Shown: positions 12,357 to 22,830, counted from the stretch's first letter. The stretch: DNA of 64,000 nucleotides from Obelidium mucronatum (GCA_025765595.1 JAIVFH010000153.1:1-64000), one strand, 5' to 3'. The notes: generated from the sequence alone by a model not told the origin. A program made the numbers and translations.

Positions 12357-12538
12357 GCTTCTTGACAATAAATCGCATATTAAGTATTATTCATTAAAGC
12401 AGAAATGACTCACGAATGAAATTGTTGTGATTGTTTTTCCCCATTTCAATTTTCTAAACCCACTTTCATTAATAATAATGACAATCTCTTCGACTTTCTT
12501 GTAAGAAAACAAGCTGCCGTTCGGTGGCATCACGAAAC

Positions 12539-14011
12539 ATGAGTGCACAGACATCGATAAGCACAAGCATCATTCCCGGACCAGTTGGAAACTGCGTAAG
12601 TGTATTGAACTACATTGAAATAATAAACAATAATATCCGGGGAATCCAGCAACTGGAAGTCACGCGGTATTCTGGGTACAGCTTCCCCGAGCAGTTCAAC
12701 GCCGGACCCGTGGCGGCCGCCGCCAGCTTCACGCAGTGCGCGGTCCTCGCGGCGCAGCGCAGCCCGCGGGCGCACGCGTTCGTGTTCGATGCGGCGCAGG
12801 GCGGCTGCCAGGCGAAGCTGTTCCCGCGCGACGCCGCCGCGGCGCTCGCGCTGCACGGCGCCGGCGGCATGGCGCGTCTCGGCGGCTTTGCGGGCGGCGA
12901 CGCCGGCGTGCGGCTGGACGTGCTCGACACTGGCGCGGCGTGGGGCCCGGCGGTGTGCATGCAGGCGTGCAGCCGCAGCCCCGAGTGCGTCGTGGCCGCT
13001 GTTGTCGAGGGCCGCCGCTGCGTGCTGAGCGCGCTGAAGCGGGCGGCCGCCGCCATCAGCGTGGGCTTCTTTACTGGCGACTCATGCGGCGTTGTGCCGA
13101 TTGGCGGACCTACCGCAGGCGGCGTGATTCCACTCAACCCAGTCGGTGGGTCTGGTGGGGTGCGGCCTATTCAAGCCGGGACGAGTACTACTGCTCAGGA
13201 AGGAAACGAAAAAGAAAGAAAGGGGGAAGGAAAGAAAGAGCCGTCTGGTGGTAATCAGAGACCGGAAGGTGGATCCAAAGGAACTACTGAAGCGGGCACA
13301 GAGGTACCTGTCCCTGAAGACTCCACGAACGGATCACAGAAAAAAGGGGGCGAACGTAACGGGCGAATCTCGGGAGAAATGACAGGCACAAATCGACATG
13401 GCGTCGACAGTCAGCATGGTGGTGCTGTTCCCGATACGATGGACGGTGGGAATGCTACTCTGTCTGCCAATCAAGAAATGGCACCCATGCAGCAACGATT
13501 TCCGATTTTTGCCATAGCTGCAAGTGCTTCCGGGGGTGCTGTTCTTCTCATGCTGATTATTACGGGGATTTGTTGTTACAGACGACGACAAGTCTTGACA
13601 AGGGAAGGATTGGTACTTGTCAATCCTGTTCTTGGTCCGAAACAAAATTTCAATTCATCTGATCCTGAGAAACTGGATGTTCCTGAGAAAAGTCTTGGTG
13701 GACTGTTTGCCAGGAGAAAACGGTCAGAATCTGATAATCAAGCCAAGAGAATCGTTTCTGGTAAATGGGGATTCAACCGTCGCTTCTTTCGTTCACGACG
13801 ATATTCTGCATCTCAGGAAGGACTCATTCCAAATTCGGAGATTAGTACTGGGAGAAACAAACCAAGCGTGTCATTTGCCCCCAGTGCGAGCAACAGTCTT
13901 CCGCCTGTTCCTGATAAAGCAATGGAGCCCATCTCTCAAGAAGATAGGGATGCTTACGACGCATTCCCTGCACGAAAGAGTTCAAAGGATGCAGCTGTTG
14001 TGCTGGCATAA
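12539..14011 (+). CDS. Apple/PAN-like single-pass membrane protein, paralogue 3 (GC-rich ectodomain)
   Basis: Exon 1 is 12539-12595 (19 codons ending GNC) and exon 2 is 12650-14011, giving 472 aa. The 54-nt intron has no stop and is a multiple of three, so intron retention would also be open; splicing is preferred because the paralogues align that way. Exon 2 starts with RYSGYSFPEQF and then a PAN-like region with Cys pairs (QCAVLAAQ...GGCQAKLF; CMQACSRSPECVVAAV...RRCVLSA...C). A charged, low-complexity linker leads to a membrane span (about 304-328), a YRRRQ flank, VNPVLGPKQ and a long Ser/Arg-rich tail. Bases about 12700-13080 are extremely GC-rich, unlike the neighbours. Confidence 0.8.
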   Translation: MSAQTSISTSIIPGPVGNCVSVLNYIEIINNNIRGIQQLEVTRYSGYSFPEQFNAGPVAAAASFTQCAVLAAQRSPRAHAFVFDAAQGGCQAKLFPRDAAAALALHGAGGMARLGGFAGGDAGVRLDVLDTGAAWGPAVCMQACSRSPECVVAAVVEGRRCVLSALKRAAAAISVGFFTGDSCGVVPIGGPTAGGVIPLNPVGGSGGVRPIQAGTSTTAQEGNEKERKGEGKKEPSGGNQRPEGGSKGTTEAGTEVPVPEDSTNGSQKKGGERNGRISGEMTGTNRHGVDSQHGGAVPDTMDGGNATLSANQEMAPMQQRFPIFAIAASASGGAVLLMLIITGICCYRRRQVLTREGLVLVNPVLGPKQNFNSSDPEKLDVPEKSLGGLFARRKRSESDNQAKRIVSGKWGFNRRFFRSRRYSASQEGLIPNSEISTGRNKPSVSFAPSASNSLPPVPDKAMEPISQEDRDAYDAFPARKSSKDAAVVLA

Positions 14012-14331
14012 CCCTGCTTCCACTCTGTGCCTTTAAGCAATACTCTTTTTACCATTTTTGCATTTGCATATCATTTTATTTTTTTGCATACTTTTAAAAC
14101 AAGGCATTTATCTGCATTTGACTGTTCTTCTCTGTCCTTCTATTTTCAGGCATTTTTCAAATCCCGCCCACCAATGTTCACCTTTGAACAAAAAATTGTC
14201 AAAACAAACTTTGTTTGACAGGAAAACAGAAAAAGCACTGTAGCACATCGCTGCATCCACTGAACTCCCGCTTCCATACATCACTTCAGCAAGCTTTGGA
14301 GGATACGGAAAAACGCGTCACAGAGACCTCC
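14012..14331. other. Intergenic
   Basis: AT-rich spacer between two plus-strand genes. It must hold the terminator of the PAN-like gene and the promoter of the next. I see no RNA gene or repeat. Confidence 0.45.
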
Positions 14332-16006
14332 ATGGCTGACAAAGACACACCCCCAGAAACCTTGGCGGTGGAAGCGATTCCACCTACCGTCATTTCTTCA
14401 ACCAAGTCACCGCCAGCTGCTAAACCGTCGTCTGTTGGAAAAACAGCACCAACAGAATCATTGGATTCACCACTGACAAGTCCCAAGAAAAGGTCTCGTC
14501 AACTTCGCAATATCCCACCGCCACTGCATCTTCGGAAACCTGCAGATGGAGTTATGCTCCCAGCTATATGTCATCATGGAAAGAGAAGAAGTCAGGTATA
14601 TTCTTGATTTGATGGTTTCGATTGCCTTATTCTTTTTTGTTATTTTTATTACACAACACATCTGATTTCAAACTTTGAGCAGTGCATTGACTGTTATGAT
14701 GAAGGAACAGGCGGATCAACAATTTGCAAACATCGACGGCAGAGATATTCGTGTCGGGCGTGCTTTGATGAGGGCATTCCAACAAACAGCTTATGGTAAG
14801 TTATGCTCGCCGAATTTTATCTGCATAATTTCATTTCACTAATATTGAAAAATAAAATGCAGCGAACACCGCCACATTCGTAAGAAATGTAAACTGTGTG
14901 CCGTTCTTCCGGGCAATGGCCCGCAACTCCTTCAAAGCCATATCAACAAACGACAGCCGAAAAAACAGAGAATCGATGCTTCAGTAGATCCAGATGCAAC
15001 GGACACGGATGATCAAACGCCGAGATCCTCCACAGATGCGAGAGTACATCACAAACCCTTCACTTTGTCATCGCACCCACATCACGCGTTTTCAATGCCT
15101 GCACAAGGAAACTGGCACCCTAATGGCTCTTCTACCCTCGTATTTCGACCTCAGCCGCATTTCTATTTGAATCCTTCGTCTGCGCCGTTTCAATATCAAC
15201 ATCCTCCATCGGCACCAATATTTGAATTCCGACCACCAGTTTTGACTCGTTCTCTCACCGTTATCGCAAAAACAGAAGAGTCCACAGATTCTGAATCAGA
15301 ACTTGCGCCTGGTAACAACCCACCCATTGAAATACCGGAACAAGGCAGAGCAGCTGCCCAAATGTCCACACAGCCAGCACAAAAGGGGTCCCCACTTCCC
15401 GCATTTCCGATCTCTAATACCGGGACCCCACAACCGAGTGCATCTTCGTCACCCAAACAGCAGTCTCATGTAATGACGGGGGATACGTGTGACGCTTCAC
15501 AATTAAAGCAAACCAACAAGTACGGCCCACCAGGATTTGTCTACATCTATCCACCTTACGGAAACGTAAGCAAGGGTTATCCAGTGGACCATCATCATCA
15601 TCATCTTCAGCAGTATCATCATTTTCAGGAGCAGCAGCGGCGTCATCATTATCACCAACATGTTCAACATCAACATCATCTGCAAAATCGACAACAGCAA
15701 CATCCCATGTATTTTATGACAGCTCCACATGGTTTCCATGCTCCATTTGTAAACTATCATCCACAAATCGGATATCCAAATCACCAAGGATATCAGTGGT
15801 TTGATGCTAACAGGAGTAATCAATTTCAGAGCCCGCCAATAAGTCCATGGATGCAAAAGAAAATGGCTAATACAAGCGCGGCTGCTGGCGCTGATACTGA
15901 GGGTATAGTGCACGGATTTACCGGGTTGGGTGATGAGAGTAATGTTATAGCAGTGGGGGAAATGGACCCGATCGGATTATTGATTCAAGCAGCAGAGAGA
16001 AGATAA
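14332..16006 (+). CDS. Protein with ICxH...CxxC Cys/His repeats and a His/Gln-rich tail
   Basis: Exons 14332-14595, 14683-14795 and 14863-16006 join in frame into 506 aa. Exon 1 encodes a Pro/Ser/Lys-rich leader ending CHHGKRRSQ. Across the splices the reading gives CIDCYDEG...TICKHRRQRYSCRACFDEG...LCEHRHIRKKCKLC, i.e. repeated CxxC-x10-CxH-x6-CxxC units that look metal-binding. Similar ICEHGRxRxxCKxC repeats occur in proteins of algae, oomycetes and zoosporic fungi; their function is unknown to me. The remaining 380 residues are low complexity (Pro/Ser/Gln) with a block of mixed His and Gln around 15590-15720. A nuclear or regulatory role is possible but not shown. All three introns have GT-AG ends. 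Confidence 0.8.
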
Positions 16007-16294
16007 CGTAAATTATTTTCCTTTATCTCGGTTTTTTTTTTGTTTCCAAAGGGTCTTGAAAGGTCCTGGAACCTGTTTTTTAGAGGGTTGTTGCTTTTAT
16101 TTAGTGGTTGTTATTATTTGGCAGTGAACGAAATATATTTGTCATCCATATTCACGTGATTTGGAAATTCAGTAATCGGATACTTACGGCAAGACACAAT
16201 GACGTCATTCCGGTCTACAAAAAGAGATAAAAAAGGAAAGAAGCCAACGAAAAAGTTTCCAAAAAGACATATTGCTTCACTTCCGCGCTTGAAA

Positions 16295-17009
16295 ATGTCG
16301 GTGTCAATGTCCCACGTTTCGCAGCATGCCGAGATTCCTGACAAAATGGAAGCGCATCGTCTGAGAAGACAAGAAAAGGATGAGATTCACAGCAAAGTTC
16401 TAGTGGAAGGTGCCAAGATGGGAATGGTTACAACAGCTGGTGCTATTGCGGCAAGTTTAGCGGCCCAGAGATACAGCCCTGTTTACAGACGGCTGACGCT
16501 GCCGTTTAGAGTATGGTTTTGCTTTTTTATTTAATTACTCAGCTACTGTTAGACGCGGTCTTTACTTAATTTGGTTAATTTGCTAGATTTCCCTTGTCCT
16601 TGCCGCTTCGACAGCTGGTTTCTTCACTGAAACTGACCGCGCTGCTATGCGCGCTGACCGAGAGTTTGCGCAAAAATTCAGCATCTCTCGCTCCAATGAA
16701 GTCAACGCAGAGTTTGAATCTGTAGGAAAGTCGTGGAATCTGGATACTGTTCGGCAGGTTGCCTACAAAAATAGGTTCACGCTATTGGCATACACCTATG
16801 CAGGAATTGTCGGAACTACGTTGGCGTACAATTTTTCACGGACAGACATTTTCCTCAGCCAAAAGTTTATTAATGCTAGACTGGTGGGACAATTTGGGGC
16901 TGTTGCTGGGATTGCGTTGATTGGTGCGGCAGCTGTGGGTAACAAACCGGAAGTGAAAGTTGACGCATATTATGAAAGAATCGTTAGTGGAGACTTTGTT
17001 TATAAATAA
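16295..17009 (+). CDS. Rcf2-like HIG1-domain mitochondrial protein, copy 1
   Basis: Exons 16295-16510 and 16587-17009, phase 0, 212 aa. The N-terminal half (MEAHRLRRQEKDE...KVLVEGAKMG, then RRLTLPFR and TAGFFTETDRAAMRADREFA) resembles fungal Rcf2, a respiratory supercomplex factor of the inner mitochondrial membrane that associates with cytochrome c oxidase. The C-terminal half is a HIG1 domain with two hydrophobic segments and QKFINARLVGQ at about 164-174. That fits the HIG1 signature Qx3(R/H)xRx3Q except for Asn at the fifth position. An in-frame upstream ATG at 16199 would add 32 very basic residues, absent from copy 2. The next gene is a paralogue with the intron at the same residue. Confidence 0.88.
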
Positions 17010-17145
17010 AAGTACGGGTTGGCGTTGAATAAGCAAAAAAAGTTAGTTGGTGAATAATGGGTGACTCATATTACTGAATATCTATAAATAGAGCTAAAAC
17101 AGGAAAACGGAATAAAGTTCTGAAAAAAGCACAAAAACCGCCAAC

Positions 17146-17868
17146 ATGTCTGTGTCAATGTCTCACGTATCCGACCATGTCGAAATGCCCGACAAGATGG
17201 AAGCCCATCGATTGAGAAGGGAAGAGAAGGACAAGATCCACAACAAGGTCTTGCTCGAGGGTGCTAAGATGGGCATCCTGACCAGTGCCGGAGCCGTGGT
17301 TACATCTTTGGCTGCTTACCGATTTATTCCAGCGTACAGACGCTTGACTCTTCCCTTTAGAGTGAGTTTGTGTCAAGGAAATCAGAATCGAGAATTGATT
17401 TCTAATATCACGTTTCCCATCCCCTAGATCTCTTTGGTCCTTGCTGCCACAACAGCTGGTTTCTTTACTGAAACTGATCGAGCTGCCATGAGAGCCGATC
17501 GCGAGTTTGCCAAAAAGTTCTCTCTTTCGCGTGAAGATGAACTTCAACTTGTGTCTGCAAGACCCACTCTTTTCGGGTCAAACTCAGACTGGGACTTTGA
17601 GCGTATGAAGCAAGTTGCATACAAAAACCGATTCACTCTCTTGGCGTACACATATGCGGGTGTGGTTGGAAGCACTTTGGCGTACAACTTTGCACGAACA
17701 GACATTTTCCTCAGTCAAAAGTTCATTAATGCCAGATTGGTGGGGCAGTTTGGAGCTGTTGCTGGAATTGTGCTGATTGGCGCGGCGGCTGTGGGTAACA
17801 AACCGGAAGAAACGATTGACCCGTACTATGAAAGAATCGTGAATGGCGAGAAGGAGTCAGCGAAATAA
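17146..17868 (+). CDS. Rcf2-like HIG1-domain mitochondrial protein, copy 2
   Basis: Exons 17146-17361 and 17428-17868, phase 0, 218 aa. It has the same architecture as its upstream neighbour, from MSVSMSHVS through LPFR|ISLVLAA (intron at the identical codon) to the HIG1 block QKFINARLVGQ. It differs by a small insertion after the REFAKKFSLSRE segment (about 100-115) and in the last residues. The spacing of 136 bp and the same orientation indicate a tandem duplication. Expected role: cytochrome c oxidase/supercomplex assembly or modulation. Which copy is the main one cannot be told from sequence. Confidence 0.9.
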
Positions 17869-17958
17869 TTGTTTTGAACAGTTTCAGACGTCATAAGTAA
17901 ACTATTGTATTTCTTTTTTTTTGTTTTTTAATAAAAAAAAATTAAAAAAAAAAAAATA

Positions 17959-18876
17959 ATGAACTGCATTCAACGAACCACAAAACTACTGCTGTCTCAG
18001 AGATCATATGCAACCACACGCTTAGGAAGAATGGAAATGGGCTCAGGTGGGGGATCGTCAAACAACCAAACACCACCACCGAAGGAGTCTGCGTGGTCTC
18101 GCATGTCACTGGGCCAGAAGGGTATTCAAATTGTACAAATCTAGGAGAATTTGAGCTGAAAGTTCCCGGAAATAGTTGTGCAATCTGGCAAGAACACGGG
18201 ATACCTTGGCGTCATTCTGGCCGGAGTTGGGCTGGGTGGCCTGTCACTCTCCTACGTCGTTTTTGACTTTATCGAAGACTATCAATCACAGAAACTTTTT
18301 GACGATGCATTCGATAAGGTTTCTCACCATGCAAAGGTAACTCCAAAGTCTACAATCACCAAAACAACAACGTGAGCTAAATGGACTACAATCATGGCAC
18401 CGACCGACTCCATACAAACAGGTTATTGACATGGTTGGTACTCCGATGAAGGGACATGGTGGTTTGGGTCCTCGTGGTGCACCAACGAATGCCAAGCGAA
18501 CTATTTACAAAGACGATCAAGGTGGGGACAAACAAGTCATCATGTACTTTGTGTTGGAAGGACCAAACGGGAAGGGTACTGTCTATGTGAATCAGATCAA
18601 GGTGCGGTTCCCGTTGATCTTTTTTTGCATCGAGGCAGCTTGTTCGTTGCAAGCATTTCGCGAGATATGATATTGAATTGCTATCGTCACCCACAGAACA
18701 ACGAAGGTGAATATGAATATAACGTCTTGAGTGCGGATGTTCAACGGCATGGAATGCGGAGCCCAAAGCGAGTTTTTATTATCGACAACCGAATGAGGCG
18801 AGGGAATTCCGGACCCCGAAAGGGATGGTTTGCCAGATCTATCTGGAAAAAGAAGGAAACCGCAGAGACATCTTGA
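17959..18876 (+). CDS. TIM21: Tim21, subunit of the TIM23 inner-membrane translocase
   Basis: Four exons (17959-18121, 18176-18336, 18422-18601, 18697-18876) join in frame into 227 aa. The N-terminus is a presequence-like stretch rich in Arg/Ser with no acidic residues up to about 25. VVQSGKNTGYLGVILAGVGLGG marks the Tim21 membrane entry (span about 64-88). SQKLFDDAFDKV, GTPMKGHG, YFVLEGPNGKGTVYVNQ and a final FIIDNR block follow, all typical of the Tim21 intermembrane-space domain. Tim21 links TIM23 to the TOM complex and to respiratory complexes. Placement beside two Rcf2 genes gives a small mitochondrial cluster. Intron 3 uses a GTGCGG donor. A run of A residues precedes the ATG. Confidence 0.93.
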
Positions 18877-19012
18877 CAATTGAATGTTTATATTACGTCA
18901 TCATAAACGAAAGATATCGAAAAATTATGTTACCAGCAGTTGTCACGGTGGTACTTTCTCGAAGGGGTGCACGAAACAGAACCAATTTAATCTAAAAACA
19001 ATTTCACCAACA

Positions 19013-19405
19013 ATGCATTTCTTCGCTGTTGCTGCCACTCTCTTCTCGGCTGTTGCTCTTGCACAGAACTCGCCAGCTACTGGACTGTCTGCTGCCTGCA
19101 TGACTGGTCTTCAGGACGTTGTCAAGGCCTTGTCCACATGCAACATCACTGTTGTCAGTGGATCAACAACACCGCAACTTTCGCAAGCACAAGTCGATTG
19201 CATTTGCTCTTCATCTTCAAAAGCTCTCTTTGCCAAGCTGACCACTGACTGTGCTGTTCCAGGAGCTTCTGCTAACACACCTTCTTCGGCCGATGCGTAC
19301 AAGTCTTTCACCAGCCAGTGCGCAGCTGCTGGAGCAAAGAGCGCTGCCCAAGGAGTGGCTCCAGTGGCAGCTGCGGCCGCTGCTGCTGTGGCCTTGTTGT
19401 TTTGA
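19013..19405 (+). CDS. Small Cys-rich secreted, probably GPI-anchored protein
   Basis: A 130-aa intronless frame. The first 17 residues form a signal peptide (MHFFAVAATLFSAVALA). Six Cys follow at 29, 43, 63, 65, 80 and 103 (C-x13-C-x19-CxC-x14-C-x22-C), a spacing broadly like elicitin or lipid-transfer type folds, though I cannot assign a family. The Ala-rich hydrophobic end (AAAAAAAVALLF) after a small-residue region fits a GPI-anchor signal. AATAAA lies about 45 bp downstream (near 19450). The protein should be at the wall or plasma membrane. Confidence 0.85.
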   Translation: MHFFAVAATLFSAVALAQNSPATGLSAACMTGLQDVVKALSTCNITVVSGSTTPQLSQAQVDCICSSSSKALFAKLTTDCAVPGASANTPSSADAYKSFTSQCAAAGAKSAAQGVAPVAAAAAAAVALLF

Positions 19406-20267
19406 TGTACTTTTATTGACTGATCAACGTTGATTTCGGTTTGTTTTAAATAAAGACTCTATAGTAAAATCTCATTGACGACTCAGTAATGGAATCGCCC
19501 GAACCACGCGAGGCCGCGGAGCCTCCCGCGGAACAGAGTTCGCCATCACAACGGGAGGGGGTTGCACCCCCATCTGAGCATCCCAGTGTCCAAAGGTTCC
19601 ACCTCGCAATCCTTTCTTGAGCATGCCCAGTGGAGTGGATTTGCCTTAATATACGCAGACTCCCGGAATCCCCAGTGTGATGGCGGGATCAGGAGGGGTG
19701 GTGGTCAAGGTGTGGGATGGATCGCGATTGAGCTTCGGGAGCTGCCAATTTTGAGAACAGAGAGAGAGAGAAGAGAGAGAGAGAAGAGAGAAGAGAGAGA
19801 AGGAGGACGGAAATGGCGCAGGTTGACTGTGGACCGGCCCTGCGGAGCTTCGAGAACCAGTGTCGGAGTTCCGTCGAAGTCTGTCGCCAGCCATATCCAC
19901 CAGCCCCGATTTTGGGTGAGTAATAAATTCACTTCCTGCTTCGCAGTTCACAAGAAGACTCTAATGTAAAATCTCATTGACGGCTCAGTAATGGGAATTG
20001 CCTGAACCGACAACTCCGCCACAGAGTCTCCAAGAATCAATCAAACTTCCCATCATCCTGACTTTGTTTGTGGCACTTTTGACAAAATGCATTAAGATAG
20101 TTAGTAACAGATACATATATAAAGTATGCCTCCTTTTCAATTGTGGGGACAACTCAGATTTTGTGTGTTGAGGAGGTCCTTTGCAGATGTGATGTAACCC
20201 AGGTGTGGTCAACAGGAGTTGAGGTTGTTTGTCAAGAGGAACTTTTTGTCTGGCTTCATGGAGGTAG
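19406..20267. repeat. Intergenic stretch with a direct repeat and GA microsatellite
   Basis: A block of about 52 bp starting AAGACTCTA at 19455 recurs at 19953 at about 85% identity (both contain TAAAATCTCATTGACG), bracketing some 500 bp. Inside are a short open frame starting at 19489 (43 aa, nothing recognised) and an AGAGAG microsatellite (19760-19800). Nothing here supports a functional gene. Confidence 0.5.
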
Positions 20268-20582
20268 GAATGCGGAAAATTAACCTGGTCCAGGTTTACC
20301 TGACCAGATTTAGGTGTCTAAGGTGGCCTGGCTGTCTTCAGGTTTAACTGGCCAGGTTTAACCAGGTTGTAAATTGGAAGTAGCTGGAATAGAAATAGAA
20401 CACACACAAAGTAACTGGAGTAGAAATAAGGGACCTCTAAACTGATATCTCGCAACTTTCTTTTGATTGTTGTTTTGAATACAATTGCTGATTTTTTGAT
20501 GTGATTACTAACCATTTCAGGTTTAACCAGGTTTGATCCTGGTGGGACCATGTTTAACCAGATAATCCAGATTCGCATTCCG
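20268..20582. mobile_element. Probable MITE with GGAATGCG ends
   Basis: The left end reads GGAATGCGGAAAATTAACC. The right end is the near reverse complement (GGTTAAAC near 20561 and CGCATTCC to 20581). The interior repeats GGTTTAACCAGG-like boxes at both sides (20338-20365 and 20518-20570). About 315 bp with no coding content. Family and target duplication unclear. Confidence 0.45.
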
Positions 20583-20736
20583 GGGTAGGGGTCCACTTGA
20601 ACCCTGCACTGCAACCATGCACAGGTAAGATAAAATATCTATAAAACGCCAAGTTAGCTGGCATTTTAGTGTGATTTTGACCACTTAAATGCTCTTGGGC
20701 AGCAATTTGACTGCAGTTGGGGTTTTTTCTTTGAAA

Positions 20737-21599
20737 CTAGAGACACACGCTCAGTCACTTTGCTTCTTTGCAGTGCAAGTTGTTGATGTAAGCTTTATGT
20801 GGTTAATTGTTTGTCAGGAGACAACTTGATGTCTTTTTCCCTGCCACAGACTCCGCTTTTATTTACATGGTCCCATTGAGACCTGTTGAGGTTGAAAACC
20901 TCGTATCCCATTTGCCCATTGAGGCGGTGCATCAACTTGACATGGCGATTTCCAATTGGGGGAAATTAGTGAAGGGGAAATTTATCGCCGTCTGAAGGCA
21001 ATAATACTCAATAATAAAGGTTAGATTTACAAAATGTATTCATCTTTCTACATGTGAGCAGCTGTTAAACCACATGCCTCCAAAGTCCAAAAGCATAACC
21101 CATCTCTGGTTAAGGCGTCCCTTAATCTCGGCAGTGCACGGCCAATGTATTATGGTGTTTTGAAATGGAGAGCATGCAGGAAAGATGTATTTGGTGCAGC
21201 AGTCAAGCTTTGAGAGCGTTATGCCCCAGGTTCAAATCACAGAAACTCCTTTTATTTTAACAATATAGATTCGGGTTGAAATATTCAATCCGTACAACTT
21301 ATAGTTTTATTTCTAATCTCTTTTAAGTAGTTCAAGTGATATTGTATCTTTTATGCGTAATACTCAACACAGATTGCAAATCCAGAGAAATTAGGGTATT
21401 TCAACACCTGGAAGCAGAACTAGGATTTCAAAGGTTTTATTTTAAAAATTTATGATATTGCGAGAAATTGGCTTTTTTTCTTTTTTCTTTGTTATTCCAA
21501 AGAAACTGTGATGAGCTGTTTTTAACAACCTAAACAGCTTCACCAACAGCATTGCTGACAGGTTCACATCATGATGACAGGTTGATAAGCAACCTGCAA
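20737..21599 (-). mobile_element. Helitron-like non-autonomous element, complete, reversed
   Basis: Read on the minus strand, the 5' end is TTGCAGGTTGC (complement of 21589-21599). The 3' end is the shared terminus with its GTCTCTAG end at 20737, followed by T outside. The body contains the 361-bp block that recurs inverted at 5507-5896. It is non-coding. The same two ends bound other elements in this window, supporting the limits. Confidence 0.72.
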
Positions 21600-22540
21600 C
21601 TAATGAATGCATACAACAGCAAACTCAAGGGACTATCATACTGGACAAACACAGTAGGAACTACACGTAAATCTGCAGGGGTGGGGATTCAAATAACAGA
21701 GAAATGGAATAGAGACAACACAAAATGTGAAAAAATCAGCTCAAGCCTGATGGCAATAACACTCTCCTTTAAGAAAGGCACAATCAGAATTGTCAACACA
21801 TATTGGCTGTCTGACAATAACGCGGAGAACACAAAAGACACAATAATAGACTCAGCAGATGGCAGACCCAAGACAAAGGAATATGGGTACTATGTTCTGC
21901 AAACCTTAATGATGCAGAAACCACAAAAGACTGGACATCAGAAAAGGGGGACAATGGATAAAATTCCGACAGTCCCTTGACATATTGCGCTTAAAACGCT
22001 ACCAACCAGGGGTTGTGGCCAGGAGCCAAAGAGGAAACAAATACACAACCAATGGATAGCACTATACATCAACCTTGAAATCTGCATCAGAGAGGTCAAA
22101 AACTCTTATGACAGCACCAAAGGAATTTCTAGACAAAACAAGAAACGACTGCAAAAGGCACTAGGAAAAACAGAACATAAATGGGCCAGACCACAGCCTG
22201 ACAACAAAAAAGACATACCCCTAGAAACAACAAGAAGAGAAACAATATATCAGTTAGTTGAACAGCAAAACAAGGTTAGGAAGAAAATGGAAAGTGCAAC
22301 GGCACAAGCCAAATGATTGCAGAAAATGTGGCAGCAAGGAACAATAGAATGAACAAAAACACAAAGCAATTCCTCAACAGTGTCCTTGACAGATTTCACA
22401 TGATAGAATTAAAGTCACCAACCAAGATGGCAACAGTACATCAAATTTGATAGCATGGAAGTCAAGAAAGAAGTTACAAAACAAATGCAGGGGAGTGGTT
22501 CCACAGAAGACCAGATAAAGAATTCAAGGAGAAGTCAATA
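21600..22540 (+). mobile_element. LINE fragment, endonuclease region
   Basis: The translation around 21600-21980 (AGVGIQITEKW...LMAITLSFKKGTIRIVNTYW) matches the AP-endonuclease-like region of the larger LINE at 31.03-31.2 kb (GGVAIIIRSDIAKH...LIAITLHLKGGEKRVVNMYI). Downstream frames are broken. The fragment is bounded on both sides by Helitron-like ends. Confidence 0.7.
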
Positions 22541-22830
22541 CTAGAGACATTCACTAGGTCACTTTGCTTCTTTGCAGTGCAAGTTGCAACTCTAGATAAA
22601 TTAGAACTTTATGGGATTGCAATGCATTAGCACTATTAAACATAAAACACCATGCGAAATCTAAAATAAATTCATTTAAAAGGGTAAATAAAATTTTACA
22701 AGATATTTTTATGCAACTATCCAAAAATCAAAGAAGAATCCAAAAAACTAAGAAAAATCAAAGAAAAACAAAACTTAAAATATCACTTGGTTTTCTTCTG
22801 AACAGGTTGCCTCTTCCAAGAGTTTCCCAA
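22541..22830 (-). mobile_element. Helitron-like element carrying a captured 3' gene end
   Basis: CTAGAGAC at 22541 opens the shared terminus in reverse. Its outer base gives T after CTAG on the element strand. After GCAACTCTAG the body runs into a segment (about 22640-22830) that is the reverse complement of 42735-42990, the last exon and 3' flank of the unrecognised gene at 37-42.8 kb. The other end of the element is not clear. Confidence 0.6.

Noticed and set aside
19489..19620. 43-aa open frame starting MESPEPREAAEPP
   Set aside because: It lies in a repeat-bracketed segment, has no recognisable domain, and no splice partner could be joined.
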